Assembly (NCBI GenBank): GCA_002812745.2
Contig: NCSJ02000083.1
Span: 62,001-126,000, forward strand
Direction: 5' to 3'
Origin: Scytalidium lignicola
Taxonomy: Eukaryota; Ascomycota; Leotiomycetes
Length of the DNA stretch: 64,000 nucleotides
Below are positions 11,924-23,930 of this stretch, one piece after another (positions within the stretch are counted from its first letter, which is position 1; each line of letters opens with the position of its first letter). The notes below the pieces were generated by a model. It had not been told where the DNA came from. It searched no databases and was given only the letters and a program-made list of their open reading frames with translations. The position numbers and the translations under genes are program-made.

Positions 11924-13967
11924 ATGCCAAGGAACTATTCTACAATGGCCGATCGTCAATTAGATGAAGCTATCGAATGGTATTTCAATAATCAAACCCT
12001 TAGGAACTCAGCTACCATTCCAGCCACTGCGCATATATTCAACCTCAAGATCAATACACTCCNCAAAGNAATCCAACGTCGTTCAACANCTGCAAAAGGC
12101 CNTAAAAGNAGTGCAGGACAATCTCCTTTCTTGAAGCCTCATCAAATTGAAGNATTGTGTTCNCATATTACNACACANGCATANGATNGCAACCCATTGA
12201 GTANGACTATGCTCCTTAGAGCAGCAAAGCACCTTCATAACACNNATACANAACCTTCTCTACAGTGGATGNNCAACTTCTTAAAATCACNTCCTGAGTT
12301 TCATATAATCACAACNAAACCAATCGAAAAGNAGTGAATTCAAGCACAAGATNCANGAGTTATAAAANAATAGTTCTTGAAATATAATGATATTCGACAA
12401 GAAAATAANATTCAAAGGGAGAATATTTATAATATAGATAAAACAGGATTTCNGATTNGTATTGTAGAAAGAANAGTAAGTTATTGTACTAATACATATT
12501 AAAAAGGTACTAGAGATAAACATTTTTGAATAATACTTAGTTTACTAATAAATTAGTAACTTTATAAAGGTACCTTTCAAAATCGTAAATCTCTTACAAT
12601 TATTGAATGTGTATCAGCTGATGGAAGTGCTCTTATTCCACTAGTTATACTTGTAGAAGGCACATGGATTATGGAGAATTAGGTTCAAGAAACCCTTCCT
12701 GGAAACGCACTTATGCTTCTTACTCCTTCAGGTTATACCAATAATGAAATTAGAGTTCATTAGCTTCAANACTTCATTNAATTCTCANGAGCAAAGAANG
12801 GAGTTTTTAATTCAAAGAGTNAAAAATATATTNATTCTAATATAAACNAGCTTATTAAGATGAAACTTCTACTTTTAGATANNNATNAATCTTATAAATN
12901 NCTTAAGTTCTTAGAANTGNTTAATNANNATTATATTATCCNTTTANNCTTTCCTTCACATCTGACNTATATTCTTCAACCTTTNNATGTTAAAATATTC
13001 NGACTATACAAGCATAACNACAAGAAAGCTATANNTNAAGNANTTCANCGTTTNNAGNTAGAATACACANTTGTTTCCTTTCTTCATGATTTAAATCAGA
13101 TTCNAGAANAAACCTTTCAACANNATATTATACNANATGCTTTTCATGATAATAGCATNTAGCCAATTGAAGTTAAGAAAGNANTTACTCAACTTCGATN
13201 ATATTCTGTTCCTACTTGTCCACAAGAACCAACTTTGCTAACACTTCCATCTACACTTAAAACTGTANAGCATAGTATTTCAGCCCTTGAAGAGCTTGAA
13301 NGCTGTATTCCAGATNNGTTTTCTAGTCCTTCTNCATAGCATTTCTTATCAACTCTTAAAGGTACTAAATATACTCTTGAATCAGTTGATTTAACTTNAG
13401 CTGAGCAAGCAATNACTATATNNGCTTNNAAATATTTTTCANATGCTAAGGTAAGAAGTANGAAAAGGNTAACCTAGTCAAAAAAGTGGANGNAGCCTTT
13501 TTNGACTTANGANAGCTAATTGGAATNAAGAAAAAGGAANAANGAANAANGCTTTAGAGAAANAAGNTAAAACTCTCCAGAAAAAGCAAGAATCAATNNT
13601 TCAAAAGCTANATCTAGAAGACCTGAAAGTNTGGAAAGCNAAGGAGAAAGAGNNCAAAGNTGCAATTGCACATATTACNAACTACAAGAAAAACAGGTCT
13701 CACCTTATACCAACNGAGTTATTACTAGAAACACCTAATAAACCAGTTGATCCAATCATACTCAAAAGGTCAATAACTCCATTAGATGATAACGAAGAGG
13801 TTGATATAATATTGGAGTGCAATTATATAGGAAGATCACATCTTTCTGAAAGACCACTGNCAAACTCAACTATAGATAACCNTATTATTAAGACCATAAC
13901 CACTCAATTNGAACAGGAAACTACAAAACCATCATGGATGGATTTGGATTTTTTAGAATTCGAATAG
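11924..13967 (+). pseudogene. pogo-family transposase, broken
   Basis: The start MPRNYSTMADRQLDEAIEWY begins a helix-turn-helix region (psq/CENP-B type) that binds the element ends. Farther on are ENIYNIDKTGF (DDE core, first acidic region), a stretch with SADGSALIPLVI, FPSHLXYILQP (last catalytic region, residue masked by N), and a lysine-rich C-terminal coiled-coil-like tail. The reading frame is interrupted by many TAG and TAA codons and by Ns. Several stops replace expected Trp or Gln codons, as RIP would do (TGG to TAG, CAG to TAG). The copy is not expected to make active protein. Confidence 0.78.
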
Positions 13968-14040
13968 TTATTTCATCNTAACATAGGTAATTTTCTCTAT
14001 TTAGATAGAAATTGTATGGCAATTCATATGGTTCGGCTAT

Positions 14041-14142
14041 CTCGCGGAAGGTGACGAGATTTTTTGAGGTGACGAGAAAAATGTGCCAACCGCCCCTGGG
14101 TGGTTGGTTAGCGAAATTTCCCACCCTCCGAGCGCAACCAAC
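14041..14142 (-). repeat. right terminal inverted repeat of pogo element
   Basis: Inverted counterpart of the left end. It contains ATTTTT where the left copy has AN followed by TTTTT, which shows the N there is a surplus base. The TA target duplication follows at 14143-14144. Confidence 0.92.
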
Positions 14143-14298
14143 TATTAAACCGTAATTATGTATCATTCATCTTTTCTGCTTTGCCGATAATTTGTCACTA
14201 ATCTTCCCAACTGCCGGCAAGCGGTCATACCCCGTTCAGCCTCTGCTCGACAAGAACATTAGTAGCCCCAAGCTGGTCCACCTTAGGTAATAGTCAGT

Positions 14299-16144
14299 AT
14301 GTTAGAACCAACCTCGGGCATGACGTCCAATCAACCAGTTCGCGCATGTGTATCCTGCAAGATTCAGAAGAGGAGGTGTGATAAGACATTTCCAGCATGC
14401 ACTTATTGCACAAGGTGAGTGGTGGGGCCACCATGAGGATGCGTTTGCTTATACCTAATGATATTATCCGACAGACTTTACTGGACAGTGACTGATATTT
14501 TGTTCTTTGCTCTAGAAGGAATGTCGTATGCGAATACAGAAGTCCGAGTTCGTCGAGGAGGCGCTACCGGTCAAAGTCTCCCAAACCGATACAGCATGAG
14601 CGTTCGAAGAGCCACCGGGAAACAGCTACAGCTACCCGAGGAGAAGAGTCTGAATTCCCAGCGGTGTTCTTCTTGGATTCGGAAATTTTCCTGCGCAGTC
14701 AGCTAGATTTCCCTGTTTCACGGCTCTCAGTCCCAGATTATGTCCTCCGTCTTATCGGTGACATGGCTGATGCCCGTACCGTTGCGAGCCACTACTTTGA
14801 GACGATACACCCGTACATGTGCTTCATCTCTAAGCAAAGGTTTTATAGACACTTGCTAAACCCCCTGTCGAAGCCGCGAGCGGAGACTTCCTTACTTCTC
14901 CTCTGTGTCAGGCTTATTACTCAATCACACTCAGCATTTGTTAATGTTCTACCTGCACAGACTCCTGAGTATTTGGCCGCAAAGAGATTCTACGCAGATG
15001 TTGAAGCCGCCGGAGTCAATACTATACAGGTTTTACAAGCTGCCATCTTGATTGCCCTATATGAACTCGGTCACGCGATATACCCGCGAGCATACCTGTC
15101 GATCGGTGTTTGCGTCCGATATGCAATCGCGTTCGGATTTGACGGGAATGGGATGACACAGGGTAACATGCCATATGACTGGATAGAAGCAGAAGAACGA
15201 AAGAGGGCCTGGTGGGCAGTTCTGATAATAGATCGGTTTGTTAAGCTTCTCTAATATTCGTCCAATCTTAATATAGAACGACTAAATTTAACTGGTTCAT
15301 AGATTCGTTAATCTTGGAACTCCCACTCGACAACTAGTAGTTGAGGACCCAGAATCAACCACCATCCTACCGATGGATGATGAGGCTTGGGATTCAGGCG
15401 TAAGCGATGTAATAGCCTTGTTAGAGTTACGGCGTATCTAAATATGCTTGACAGGTACAAGGTTCCAACGAGTCATTTACACTATCATCGCCATCAAGTC
15501 TGAGCATGGGCAGATTTGCTCGTTTCGCGCAAGCTACCTACCTTTTAGGGCGGGTGCTTAGGCACACGAGAGATCATACGGCGGACGCAAACTTTCATGA
15601 AGAAGAAGCGGTACAGCTTCGTCGCACCCTTCACGCACTGGTAAATCTAGCTCAAGTTGAGGAAAGGGTGAGGCAGTTGGAATTCTGCACTCAGATCTCC
15701 ATTTGTTATAGGTATATATGCTTCTAGGATATCCCGAAACTGACGGCTGATTTGTTCTCTTGTAGCGCCCTTTTGATTCTAGGGGATCCGGAAACAGTAC
15801 CAAGCTCGGAAAACAGTATCATAGAAGCAATAGCCAAGGTCGCATGCCAAATCGCAAAAGATTTCCTTCTGGGACTCATAGTGCCTTTGGAAAAGATCTC
15901 CCCTTTCATGCTACATCTCATATATCATTCAGCTGTGATATATATGGAGATAAACCAAGAAACAAGAAGTGATGAATCAGCGCAGGCTCTTAATCACTTA
16001 AAGAAGACTCTACGCGTTGTTGAAAAACGATGGAAGGCTGCTGGTATAATCCTTTCCCAGCGCATCTGGGCTGACGTGACTAATAAAGCCCTAGGTGTCT
16101 ATTTGGAGATTTTGAAGGCGAGGGAGATCACACATTTCACATGA
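14299..16144 (+). CDS. Zn2Cys6 fungal transcription factor
   Basis: Nuclear DNA-binding regulator. Five exons (14299-14414, 14516-15235, 15303-15399, 15455-15711, 15766-16144) sum to 1569 bases, 522 residues, with no stop. The binuclear zinc cluster is built across intron 1: CVSCKIQKRRC followed by DKTFPACTYCTRRNVVC, spacing C-2-C-6-C-6-C-2-C-6-C. A serine/arginine-rich linker follows. The middle homology (fungal_trans) region runs from about HYFETIHPYMCFISKQRFY through RAYLSIGVCVRYAIAFGFDG and ERKRAWWAVLIIDRFV to ILPMDDEAW. The gene begins about 155 bases from the transposon right end, so its promoter must lie in that gap or in the transposon. It is the natural candidate regulator of the neighbouring oxidoreductases and crotonases, but no binding sites were tested. 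Confidence 0.88.
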
Positions 16145-17050
16145 CTGCGTGAAGGCATCGTAAGATGTTGAACTACTGCCCCTAATTGTCGTACTCGACG
16201 TCAGTTTGGTCTCGACCAGATAACGGGTTGTAATGTCTGATCTGAGAGCAAGCTTGAAATTGACTGGCGTTCGGGTCTTGGAGGTTGGAATTGGTAGGAT
16301 ATCAGGATCTGGCTTCATACCAAATAGGGTCATGCCAAGGTAAACAAAATAACGCAAGGTAGTATGATTAGGATGAAATTGAAATTATTCTTGAAGACAG
16401 CTCAGGTAGAAAATGATTTTGTTCTAATCGGAATGTTTGCTCAAATTCTACCCTACAGTCTACCTCATCGTCAACATTAGTGCTTTCTTTGTAATTAATT
16501 TTGAGGTTATAATACTCCAGCGTATAATCAACCCCTAACACGTGCTCAGCTTTCCCATCAATGTCTGCAGACATCATGCGGTAGACATTGGTAGAAGTTA
16601 TTCTGGATAAGCTTTAAATTAATATATGATCAAACTGCTCAGTCCAGACAGTGAAAGGAAGATCTCGGCGGGCCGGAGTAAAGGCAAAGGCGCATGCCCG
16701 CTGCGGCCGCAAATAGCCGCCGGTGGTCCAACGGCCGCATTCAAAGCAGAGGTCAGAGAGATCACCAGAAATCTTCGTTGAAGAAAGGAAAGTACTCTGA
16801 TACTCATGTGGAAATAGGCCTCGGACAGTGGCGATGACTCTCACGCTTTCGTTGTGTTTGAAATCTCAAGAGCTTTTTCTTCCACCGTGATTATGGTCCG
16901 CCTCACGGCTTAACTAACATCTGCACCGAACTCTTCAGGTGAGATTGTATATTTAACAAGTGTCGAGCCCATGGCTGAAGATTCAAACGCGCTTGAGCTT
17001 TAATACAGTTATTTCAAAATTTGGTTAACCAAATCGCATACAAACTCGCC
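16145..17050. other. intergenic, GC-rich patch
   Basis: About 0.9 kb. Around 16650-16760 there is a GC-rich patch containing GCGGCCGC, faintly like the one near 4614. The last part is the promoter of the crotonase gene. No gene supported. Confidence 0.35.
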
Positions 17051-17932
17051 ATGCCTTTCGTTGCAGACCCGTGGAAGTTTGACGATGTGATCAAGCTCAC
17101 GAAGATCAGCCCTGCATACTGGCGTGCTACCTTCAACGTCCCTCCTCTCAACGTCTTCACTCCACGAACTTATCAAGCTCTACGACAGCTAGTAGATCTC
17201 CTTGAGCATGATAAGGAAGTCAAGGTCATTGTGTTCGACAGCGCCGCTAAAGAGTATTTCATCTCTCATTTCGACCTCACAATTGGACCCTCTGACTGGG
17301 CAGTGGAGGAGCCAGGGACCGAAGTTCACGTTGATTGGGCCAACTTTGTGCTGCGCATGGCCCGTCTACATGTCGTCAGTATTGCTGAGATCCGTGGACG
17401 CGTTCGTGGTCATGGTCAAGAATTCGTCCTCGCCTGTGATATTCGCTTTGCAAGCCGTGAAAGGGCCATATTTGGACAGCCAGAGGTTGGCGCCGGTGTC
17501 ACGTGTGGTGGTGGTGGCATCGAATGGCTCCCCCGCCTGACGAATCGCTCTCGAGCTTTAGAGATCCTATTGGGAAGTGAGGATATTGATGCTACTACCG
17601 CCGAGCTCTACGGTTTTGTAAACCGGGCCGTGGCAGATGACAAGTTGGACGCCCACGTTGACAACTTTGCCCGCCGTATTGCTGGATTCGATCACCAGCC
17701 GCTCGTGGAAACAAAGCGCTCTGTCAATGATCGTGCCGGTTTACCAAGTGATGCAGACTTCCTTGCATCCATGCAGACTTTTCTTCGAGTATGCAGCTTG
17801 CCAAAAACTCAAGCTCGTGTGAAATCTCTGATGGATGAAGGTTTTCAACAGGATGGTCCCATTGAGCGTGATCTGGGATATCACTTGCATCAGACTTCAC
17901 TCAAGCTAGCCAATGTAAAGGATTCTGTGTAG
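17051..17932 (+). CDS. enoyl-CoA hydratase/isomerase (crotonase) family protein
   Basis: Intronless crotonase of 293 residues starting MPFVADPWKFDDVIKL. The frame is open farther upstream, but the only nearby ATG is at 17051. Landmarks: an oxyanion-hole region around VIVFDSAAKEYFISHFDL, then GRVRGHGQEFVLACDIRFAS, FGQPEVGAGVTCGGGGIEWL and a C-terminal helical part. Glutamates at GQE and QPE match the two acid/base residues of enoyl-CoA hydratase. There is no signal peptide and no clear C-terminal SKL, so a cytosolic or mitochondrial location is possible. It is a diverged paralogue of the secreted-type crotonase at 5080. Substrate is unknown; with the SDR, MDR and regulator nearby it could serve one pathway. 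Confidence 0.85.
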   Translation: MPFVADPWKFDDVIKLTKISPAYWRATFNVPPLNVFTPRTYQALRQLVDLLEHDKEVKVIVFDSAAKEYFISHFDLTIGPSDWAVEEPGTEVHVDWANFVLRMARLHVVSIAEIRGRVRGHGQEFVLACDIRFASRERAIFGQPEVGAGVTCGGGGIEWLPRLTNRSRALEILLGSEDIDATTAELYGFVNRAVADDKLDAHVDNFARRIAGFDHQPLVETKRSVNDRAGLPSDADFLASMQTFLRVCSLPKTQARVKSLMDEGFQQDGPIERDLGYHLHQTSLKLANVKDSV

Positions 17933-18561
17933 AGACAGTGCACAATGGTTGTCAAAGGTACCTTCCTCTGTTTAGGTATAGAGCATTTCAATGAAGGCAA
18001 AAGATTATCCACGTCATTAAATATACAATTGTCTCTACTCGTGCTTGCTGTTTTAATATTGCTAGAAGTTTAGTATATTCTCATGATCTGACTAAGATGT
18101 ATGATGGCGTTAATAGGAAACAGTACTATAAGATAGCTCTCATATCTCCTAAATTCAGTAAGACTCTATCTACAGCATATTAACCATTCCTTATGCTAAC
18201 ACTTTTATCCCTGGTGATGAATCAGCTTACAAAACACGTTTACTTAAATACTTCTCCATTCAGGTCATTGAACGGCTGTCCGCGTATATTTGTTATAATA
18301 CAGAATGCAAAGTGTTCATGAAGCAATCAACCTTTTTCTAGGTTGAGTCTATGTCTGGCTGACTGCACAAATAACAGTATATCAAAAAGAATGTTAGCTT
18401 TAAAGACAGCGCTTGATAATGCCCCAAGATTTACTATAGGGAAATATAGTGCTAATATAGAACAGTTGCTTCTCTCATTGATATTTCTCATGTCTACGGA
18501 CTGTGAAGTTTTGCATAAATTTTGAGTCGTGGTTTGGAAGTCTCAAATTAAACCCAATCCG
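17933..18561. other. convergent 3' spacer
   Basis: Spacer of about 630 bases between the plus-strand crotonase and a minus-strand SDR body. AT-rich; no gene recognised. Confidence 0.35.
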
Positions 18562-19278
18562 CTACCATGGGTGCTGCATCTCAGTTGATGTGAAAGTAGC
18601 ATGCTGACCATTCTTATCCATATCGATGATTAATCTGTATGCCTCGAGTACACCCTCACTCGCTTTGCCTCCACGTTCGTTGTAGCCATTAAGGGCAGTA
18701 GATCTGAAACCCGGGTCCACCATATTAACTTTGAAACCTTCTTTCCCAAGTTGAACCGCGTACTGAGCTCCGATCATATTTAGAGCAGTCTTGGACGTAA
18801 AGTATGGCTTCATGTCATAACCGTAGTATGGGCGTGTAGGATCCAAGGCATAGGTAATGGAACCAAAAAATGATGACATAAAAAGCAGTCGAGGAATCTC
18901 AGCCTCTTTCATGAGAGGAATAAATGCCTCTGTGACACAGGCAGCAGAGATTGCATTGGTTTCAATTACTTGTCTCATATTCTCCCGGAAGGAGACTCCC
19001 TTAACTGACATTATGCCAGCATTGTTGAAGAGAACATCAAGTCGGCCGTACTTATTCTCGACATATTTAGCTGCCTGAGCAATAGAATCATCGTTGTCGA
19101 TATCCAGTTCTAGGGCTTCGATCGACGAGCCTTCGGCGAGGTTGGTGATGGTGCTGGCAGTTTCTTTCCCCCTTTCCAGCTTCCTAGAGCGCAGGATAAT
19201 ATGAAATTTGGGCTGTTCTGTTGCTAGCTTCTTAACACATTCAAGGCCAAGACCTTGGTTAGCGCCAGTTATGAGGAC
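18562..19278 (-). pseudogene. SDR oxidoreductase body cut from its start by a copia insertion
   Basis: Short-chain dehydrogenase with TVLITGANQGLGLE (cofactor loop), LDVLFNNAGIM, a serine in LLFMSSFFGS, and YFTSKTALN (YxxxK pair), ending at HPW. About 240 residues are open and unbroken. The reading frame runs, without any ATG, from valine at 19278 straight into the 49-base remnant of a copia LTR. On the far side of the retrotransposon, minus strand 24191-24184 reads ATG CGA CG and then meets the LTR end. The simplest reading is that these are the first codons of this gene, now 4.9 kb away. Loss of start and promoter should silence it. Without the insertion it would be an NADP-dependent reductase near 250 residues. 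Confidence 0.72.
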
Positions 19279-19325
19279 TGTTCGCGTACGTACCAATGAT
19301 AACAGTAGCCGTAGCCTGTTCAACA
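19277..19325 (+). repeat. remnant of 5' LTR (last 49 bases)
   Basis: Identical to 24135-24183 except for one T/C difference near the end. It ends in CAACA, the 3' terminus of copia LTRs. The sequence left of 19277 is the SDR gene, not LTR. Confidence 0.88.
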
Positions 19326-19346
19326 GGTTATGAGCCCGGAGACGCG
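19326..19346 (+). other. primer-binding site, initiator tRNA-Met half-molecule type
   Basis: Directly after the LTR end comes GGTTATGAGCCCGG. Its complement, CCGGGCTCATAACC, is the anticodon stem-loop of eukaryotic initiator tRNA-Met (CAT anticodon in the centre). Priming from a tRNA-iMet cut in its anticodon loop is known for Drosophila copia and yeast Ty5. That this element uses it is inferred from position and match. Confidence 0.7.
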
Positions 19347-19418
19347 TCCCAGTAGCACATTAGACAACTCCTTGAACATTGTAATAAAGCTGTATACGTT
19401 GGCTTGATTACAGAGACT

Positions 19419-22400
19419 ATGGAGGTTGATTCTAGCCAGGACAAGCCTCGTATTACGAGACTTGGGCTACTGAATTACAGAACATGGAGTGTTCAGGTCA
19501 AGGCTTATTTACAAGGGCAAGAGTTATGGGAAGTGGTTTCCCAGGGTATATCGATGTCCCAAAGTACCACCAGAGAATCGTCGTTATCACATGGGAGTGA
19601 CTTGCCACCTCAAGATGTCCTATTACCTTTTATAGACCGTTTACAGTCTGTAAGTGCGGATGGGAGGGCAAGGTCAATTATCATGTCATATTGTACTTCT
19701 TTAACCCTGGAAATGATCATAGATCTGGAAACAGCAAAAGAGTAATGGGACATACTTAAGGAATACATAGCTTCCTTAGGGATACAACAATTAAGGGCTA
19801 AGCTAATGGCCTTTAATTCATATATGCCACCAAAGACAAATGCTACAGTTTTACAGCTGGTTATAGACCTTAATACTTTGCAAAATAAGATTAGTACAAT
19901 TTCTAAAGATGATAAACCTTCAAATAACATCAAGATAGCTGTATTACTCAGAGTTGTGGAAGTTATGGATTTATGTTTTCATTCTATAGTTACTTAACTG
20001 TTACTTAATAAGTAAGATGTTGGCAACTATGATGTTGTTGTTGCTCATTTAACAGAATTTGAGCGAAGGATAAGGCTTAAGGAGCTAGTTAAGGAGAGTG
20101 TCTTGAATGTTATTGAAAAGGGTGAGAAGGGTAAAAAGGGTAAAAAGCCATTCAAAGGAGTGTGCTTTAACTGTGGCAAAACTGGTTATATAGCAAGATT
20201 TTGTAAGGTACTTAAAAAGGAAGGTGATTTAAGTCTTAGTACAGGAGCTTTGCCTACACCCAGTGGAGTGAAGGAATAACCTAAGGAAGTATAGAAATCG
20301 AAAGCGGAAGCTAAAACAGTTAGGGAGACTTGTTGGAGTGTATCCATGGGTGATACAGAAGAACAGGAGTGTTTTGCGTATGTTGTAGATGACGGTTCCA
20401 TGGAATTACTATGGGTAATTGATTTAGGAGCTTTATGTTACATGATGTACTTGAGGGAAGCCTTCAGTGATTATGAGCTACTTGAGACACTGATTTAAGT
20501 GGTTATAGTGAATGGAATGGAGATCCAAGCTGTGGGAACTGGGAATGTGCTTATTAAAGTTGCCCTGAATGGAAGGGTAGAACATGTAAAGCTTATAGGT
20601 GTTTTATATGTACTAGAGCTAGCTGGCAGTTTGATTTCAGTGTTATAGCTCTAGGACAGGGGACTAACAGTTGAAACAACTGTAGGGAAGGCTAGAAAGC
20701 TTTTAATTAAGTTATATGGCAAGGTTGTAGGAGAGGCGCTTTGTATTGGGCGTTTATACACCTTGAAAAGTATTGTACAGTCAGAATAAGCTTTTGTAGT
20801 TACTATTACAGATGTTGGAATGTTATGGCATTGTTGATTTGGGCATTTGAGCTTAAAAAGTTTAGCAAGGTTACACTAGGCTACTACAGGTGAAGAACGG
20901 CTTGTAATTACATTGAAGAAGTTATGTGAGGCTTGTATGATGGCTAAGAAGGTGAAAGTGATTAATAGGAAGGGTCCTGAACGGGTTATAAAGTTGTTGG
21001 AATGCATATATACCGATATGTGGGGGTTATACAGGATTCTTAGCTGTAATGGGAATATTTATATGATTACTTTTACAGACAAGTACACTTGTAAAGTATG
21101 GGTTTACTTCAGTTAAAACAGAGTGGTTATACACATCATATTCCTTGAATTCAAAGCTAAGGTAGAGCTTGAAACAGGCTATAGGATTAAGGTTGTTAGA
21201 TATGACAATGCTAAAGAATATGTAGTTTTAGGGAATTAAATTAGCAAGATTACTGGAATTCAATTTGAATATATAGTGCTTTACTTTTATGAGCAATTGA
21301 GTATCCTTGAACGGTTGAATAGAATGTTGATTATATTGGCCAGAACCATGTTATGGAGTAGTCAGTTACCAGTTATGTTTTAGGAAGATGCTGTAGAAAC
21401 AGTATGTTATGTACGCAATAGAACTTTTATTGGACTTGATGGTAAGATACCTGAGGAAGTATATAGTGGTAAGAAGCTATATATTGGCCACTTGAGGGCT
21501 TTTGGGTGTATTGCTTACTCAATTGTAGCAAAGGAAAAGCTTATAAAATTGGAGTTAACAAGTTTAAGATGTTGTTTTATTGGTTATATGGTTACAGACT
21601 GTTAGTACAAGTTATATGACCTAGTGAGTTGTAAAGTCATAGTTATGTTTTCACTTACTTTTAGGGAAGATTTACGGCTTGATTTTGACTGGAATGAGCT
21701 AATTATGGAACTCATGGAAAAGGTGGAAATATTGGACTTCATGGAACTACCAGGAGACATTCCAGAAGATGCAAATTTGCGAATGACTATAGTTGTCAAC
21801 CAATTAAGTCAACATGACGTTGAAGTTGGCCAATCAGGACAGGAAGCTTCTATAACGCTAAGGGAGGGAGTGGAGCCTGTGACGTTGGTAGTTACAGGAA
21901 TTAGTGTTCCAGAGCCTTCAGAAGAGCCTCCGGGAGAGCCTACAGCCGCAGAGCCTTAGGAGCCACATGAGCCGCTAAAGCCTCCTGACGTTACGGAACT
22001 TACAGATCTGGAAGAGCTTGAACCTGGTGGCTGTAATACGCTGGAATTAAGGCTAGGGGATCTAGAATCTGACGATGCTGAAAGTGTAATTGAAGTTGAC
22101 ACTTCAGCGGTTATGGCTGAATAAGAGACTTCTTACAGGCCTCTTATGGTTTGTAGAAGTGGAAGGGTAAGGAAGCCTAGCTGTAAAGCTCAAGAGAATC
22201 CTGAATCAGCATTTCAAGTGGAAGAAGTGTTTATTCCAAAGAATGAACAAGAAGTATTGAGAGATCTACTATGGCTAGCTGCCATGGATTTAGAAATTAA
22301 GAAATTACAAGCTCTTGGAACGTGGGAAATTGGAGATCTCCTAGTAGGTAGCAATTTAGTTGGCTACAAGTGGGTGTTTACAGTCAAGTACACTCTTATA

Positions 22401-23656
22401 AGCTTGGTTGATTATCATAAAGCATGGCTAGTGGCTCAAGGATTTAGTCAAACGCTTGGAGATGATTACTTGGAAACCTTCAGCTCTACTATGAGGCTTG
22501 AGTTGTTAAGAGTGCTCTTGGCAATCGCTGTGTTGGAGGATCTTGAAATATATCAAGTTGACGTCATGAGTGCTTATCCAAGGGCAAAGCTTTATACCAC
22601 TATATATATGAGGCTATTTAGTACCTTGAATGTGATGGAAGGAAAGGTGTTAGTGGTAAGACAGTCGCTTTATAGGTTAAAGCAGTCTGGTAGGGAGTGG
22701 TATATTGAGAGTTGTGCAAGCTTTGAATCATTTGGTTTCAGGCCTTGTTATAGTGATCCAAGTGTTTTCATCAACCAAGACAAATTCATGATAATTGGAT
22801 TGTATGTTGACGATATATTAGTATTGGGAAAAGACTCTAAAACTGTTAGAGCCATAGTTGATGGCATTGGCAAGAGATGGCAAATCAAAGATCTAGGACT
22901 TGTACAATGAATATTAGGACTTTGGGTTATATGTGACAGAGCTAATTGCAGTTTATGGATTAACCAAAGCTAGTATATTACTGAATTGGTTAAAAGGTTT
23001 CATTTACAGGATGCAAAGCTAGTGAATTCACCTGTTACAGACTGTAACACTTTGGTGAAGGGCTTACCTGAAGAGTTGCAAGCTGATCAAGCGTTATATC
23101 AGGAGTTAATTGGCCAATTAGGATGGGTAATTAGGGGTTCCAGATTTGATATTAGCTATGTTGTTGGTCAGTTACAGCAACACTGTAACGCTTTAACCGT
23201 AAGGCATATGAATGCTAGCTTACGGGTTGTACGATATCTGAATGGAATCATAAATAAGGAGTTATATATAGGCATTGACAAAGACTGTAATAGGCTTGGA
23301 GAGCTTATAAGAGCTTGAATTCAAGGCTACAGTGATGCTGATTATGCTGGAGACCTATTAGATCGACGCTCAACTACAGGATATATATTCTTGTTGAATG
23401 GAGGTCCTATTTCATAGACTTCAACAAAACAACGATGTGTGGTTACATCAACTACTGAATCAGAGTATGTAGCACTTTCAGAGGCTAGTAAACAAGGACA
23501 ATGGTTATGGTCTCTACTCAGAGAGTTAGGACGGGGTAAGCTGTTAGGGGATGATTTGGAGGTTCTCATATTCAGCGATAACCAAGCTTGCATAGCCATT
23601 GCTAATGAGCCAGTAGCACATAAGCGTTCAAAGCATATTGACGTCAGATATCACTA
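19419..23656 (+). pseudogene. copia Gag-Pol polyprotein, broken
   Basis: Starts MEVDSSQDKPRITRLGLLNY with a gag domain ending in a zinc knuckle near 20162 (CFNCGKTGYIARFC), in which the usual His is Tyr. The protease region near 20418 reads VIDLGA where the family has DSG. Integrase follows (HLSLKSLARL, CEACMMAK) to about 21560; reverse transcriptase from about 22240 has the YVDD catalytic motif near 22803; RNase H ends with DNQACIAIANEP and KHIDVRYH. His-to-Tyr and Ser-to-Leu both fit C-to-T change at CpA, the RIP signature. Numerous in-frame stops show it is inactive. Confidence 0.85.
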
Positions 23657-23917
23657 AATCAGGGATCTGATTGCAAGTAGACAGATATCTGTGGAATACT
23701 GTTTTACAGGGGATATGAAGGCTGATATGTTAACAAAGCCGTTAACTTATCAGAGCTTTTAAAAGTGTATTGGTGGAATGCTTCGGTAATCACCAAATTG
23801 GACAGAATCAGTAGACCTTACAACAGGTCAGACGTATGAAAACACCGTATGTAACTACGGGTTTATGGAATTGATTTCTTGACGTTTTGCTAGCAACAAA
23901 TTGTTAGCTACAGTGGT

Positions 23918-23930
23918 GAAATAAGGGGAC
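23918..23930 (+). other. polypurine tract
   Basis: A purine-rich run GAAATAAGGGGA lies immediately before the TGTTG that begins the 3' LTR, the expected plus-strand priming site. Confidence 0.7.

Larger units (their letters stand above)
11739..14142. mobile_element. pogo/Fot-type DNA transposon, 2.4 kb, TA target duplication
   Basis: The two ends are inverted copies of about 102 bases beginning GTTGGTTGCGCTCGG, flanked by TA at 11737-11738 and 14143-14144, the target duplication of the Tc1/mariner/pogo superfamily. Inside is a decayed DDE transposase. The inverted repeats are almost identical, so insertion is recent or the ends have been spared. The interior holds several dozen N calls, unlike the rest of the window. 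The likely reason is that reads from many diverged copies were collapsed into one consensus. It sits between the MDR gene and the Zn2Cys6 regulator. Confidence 0.88.
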
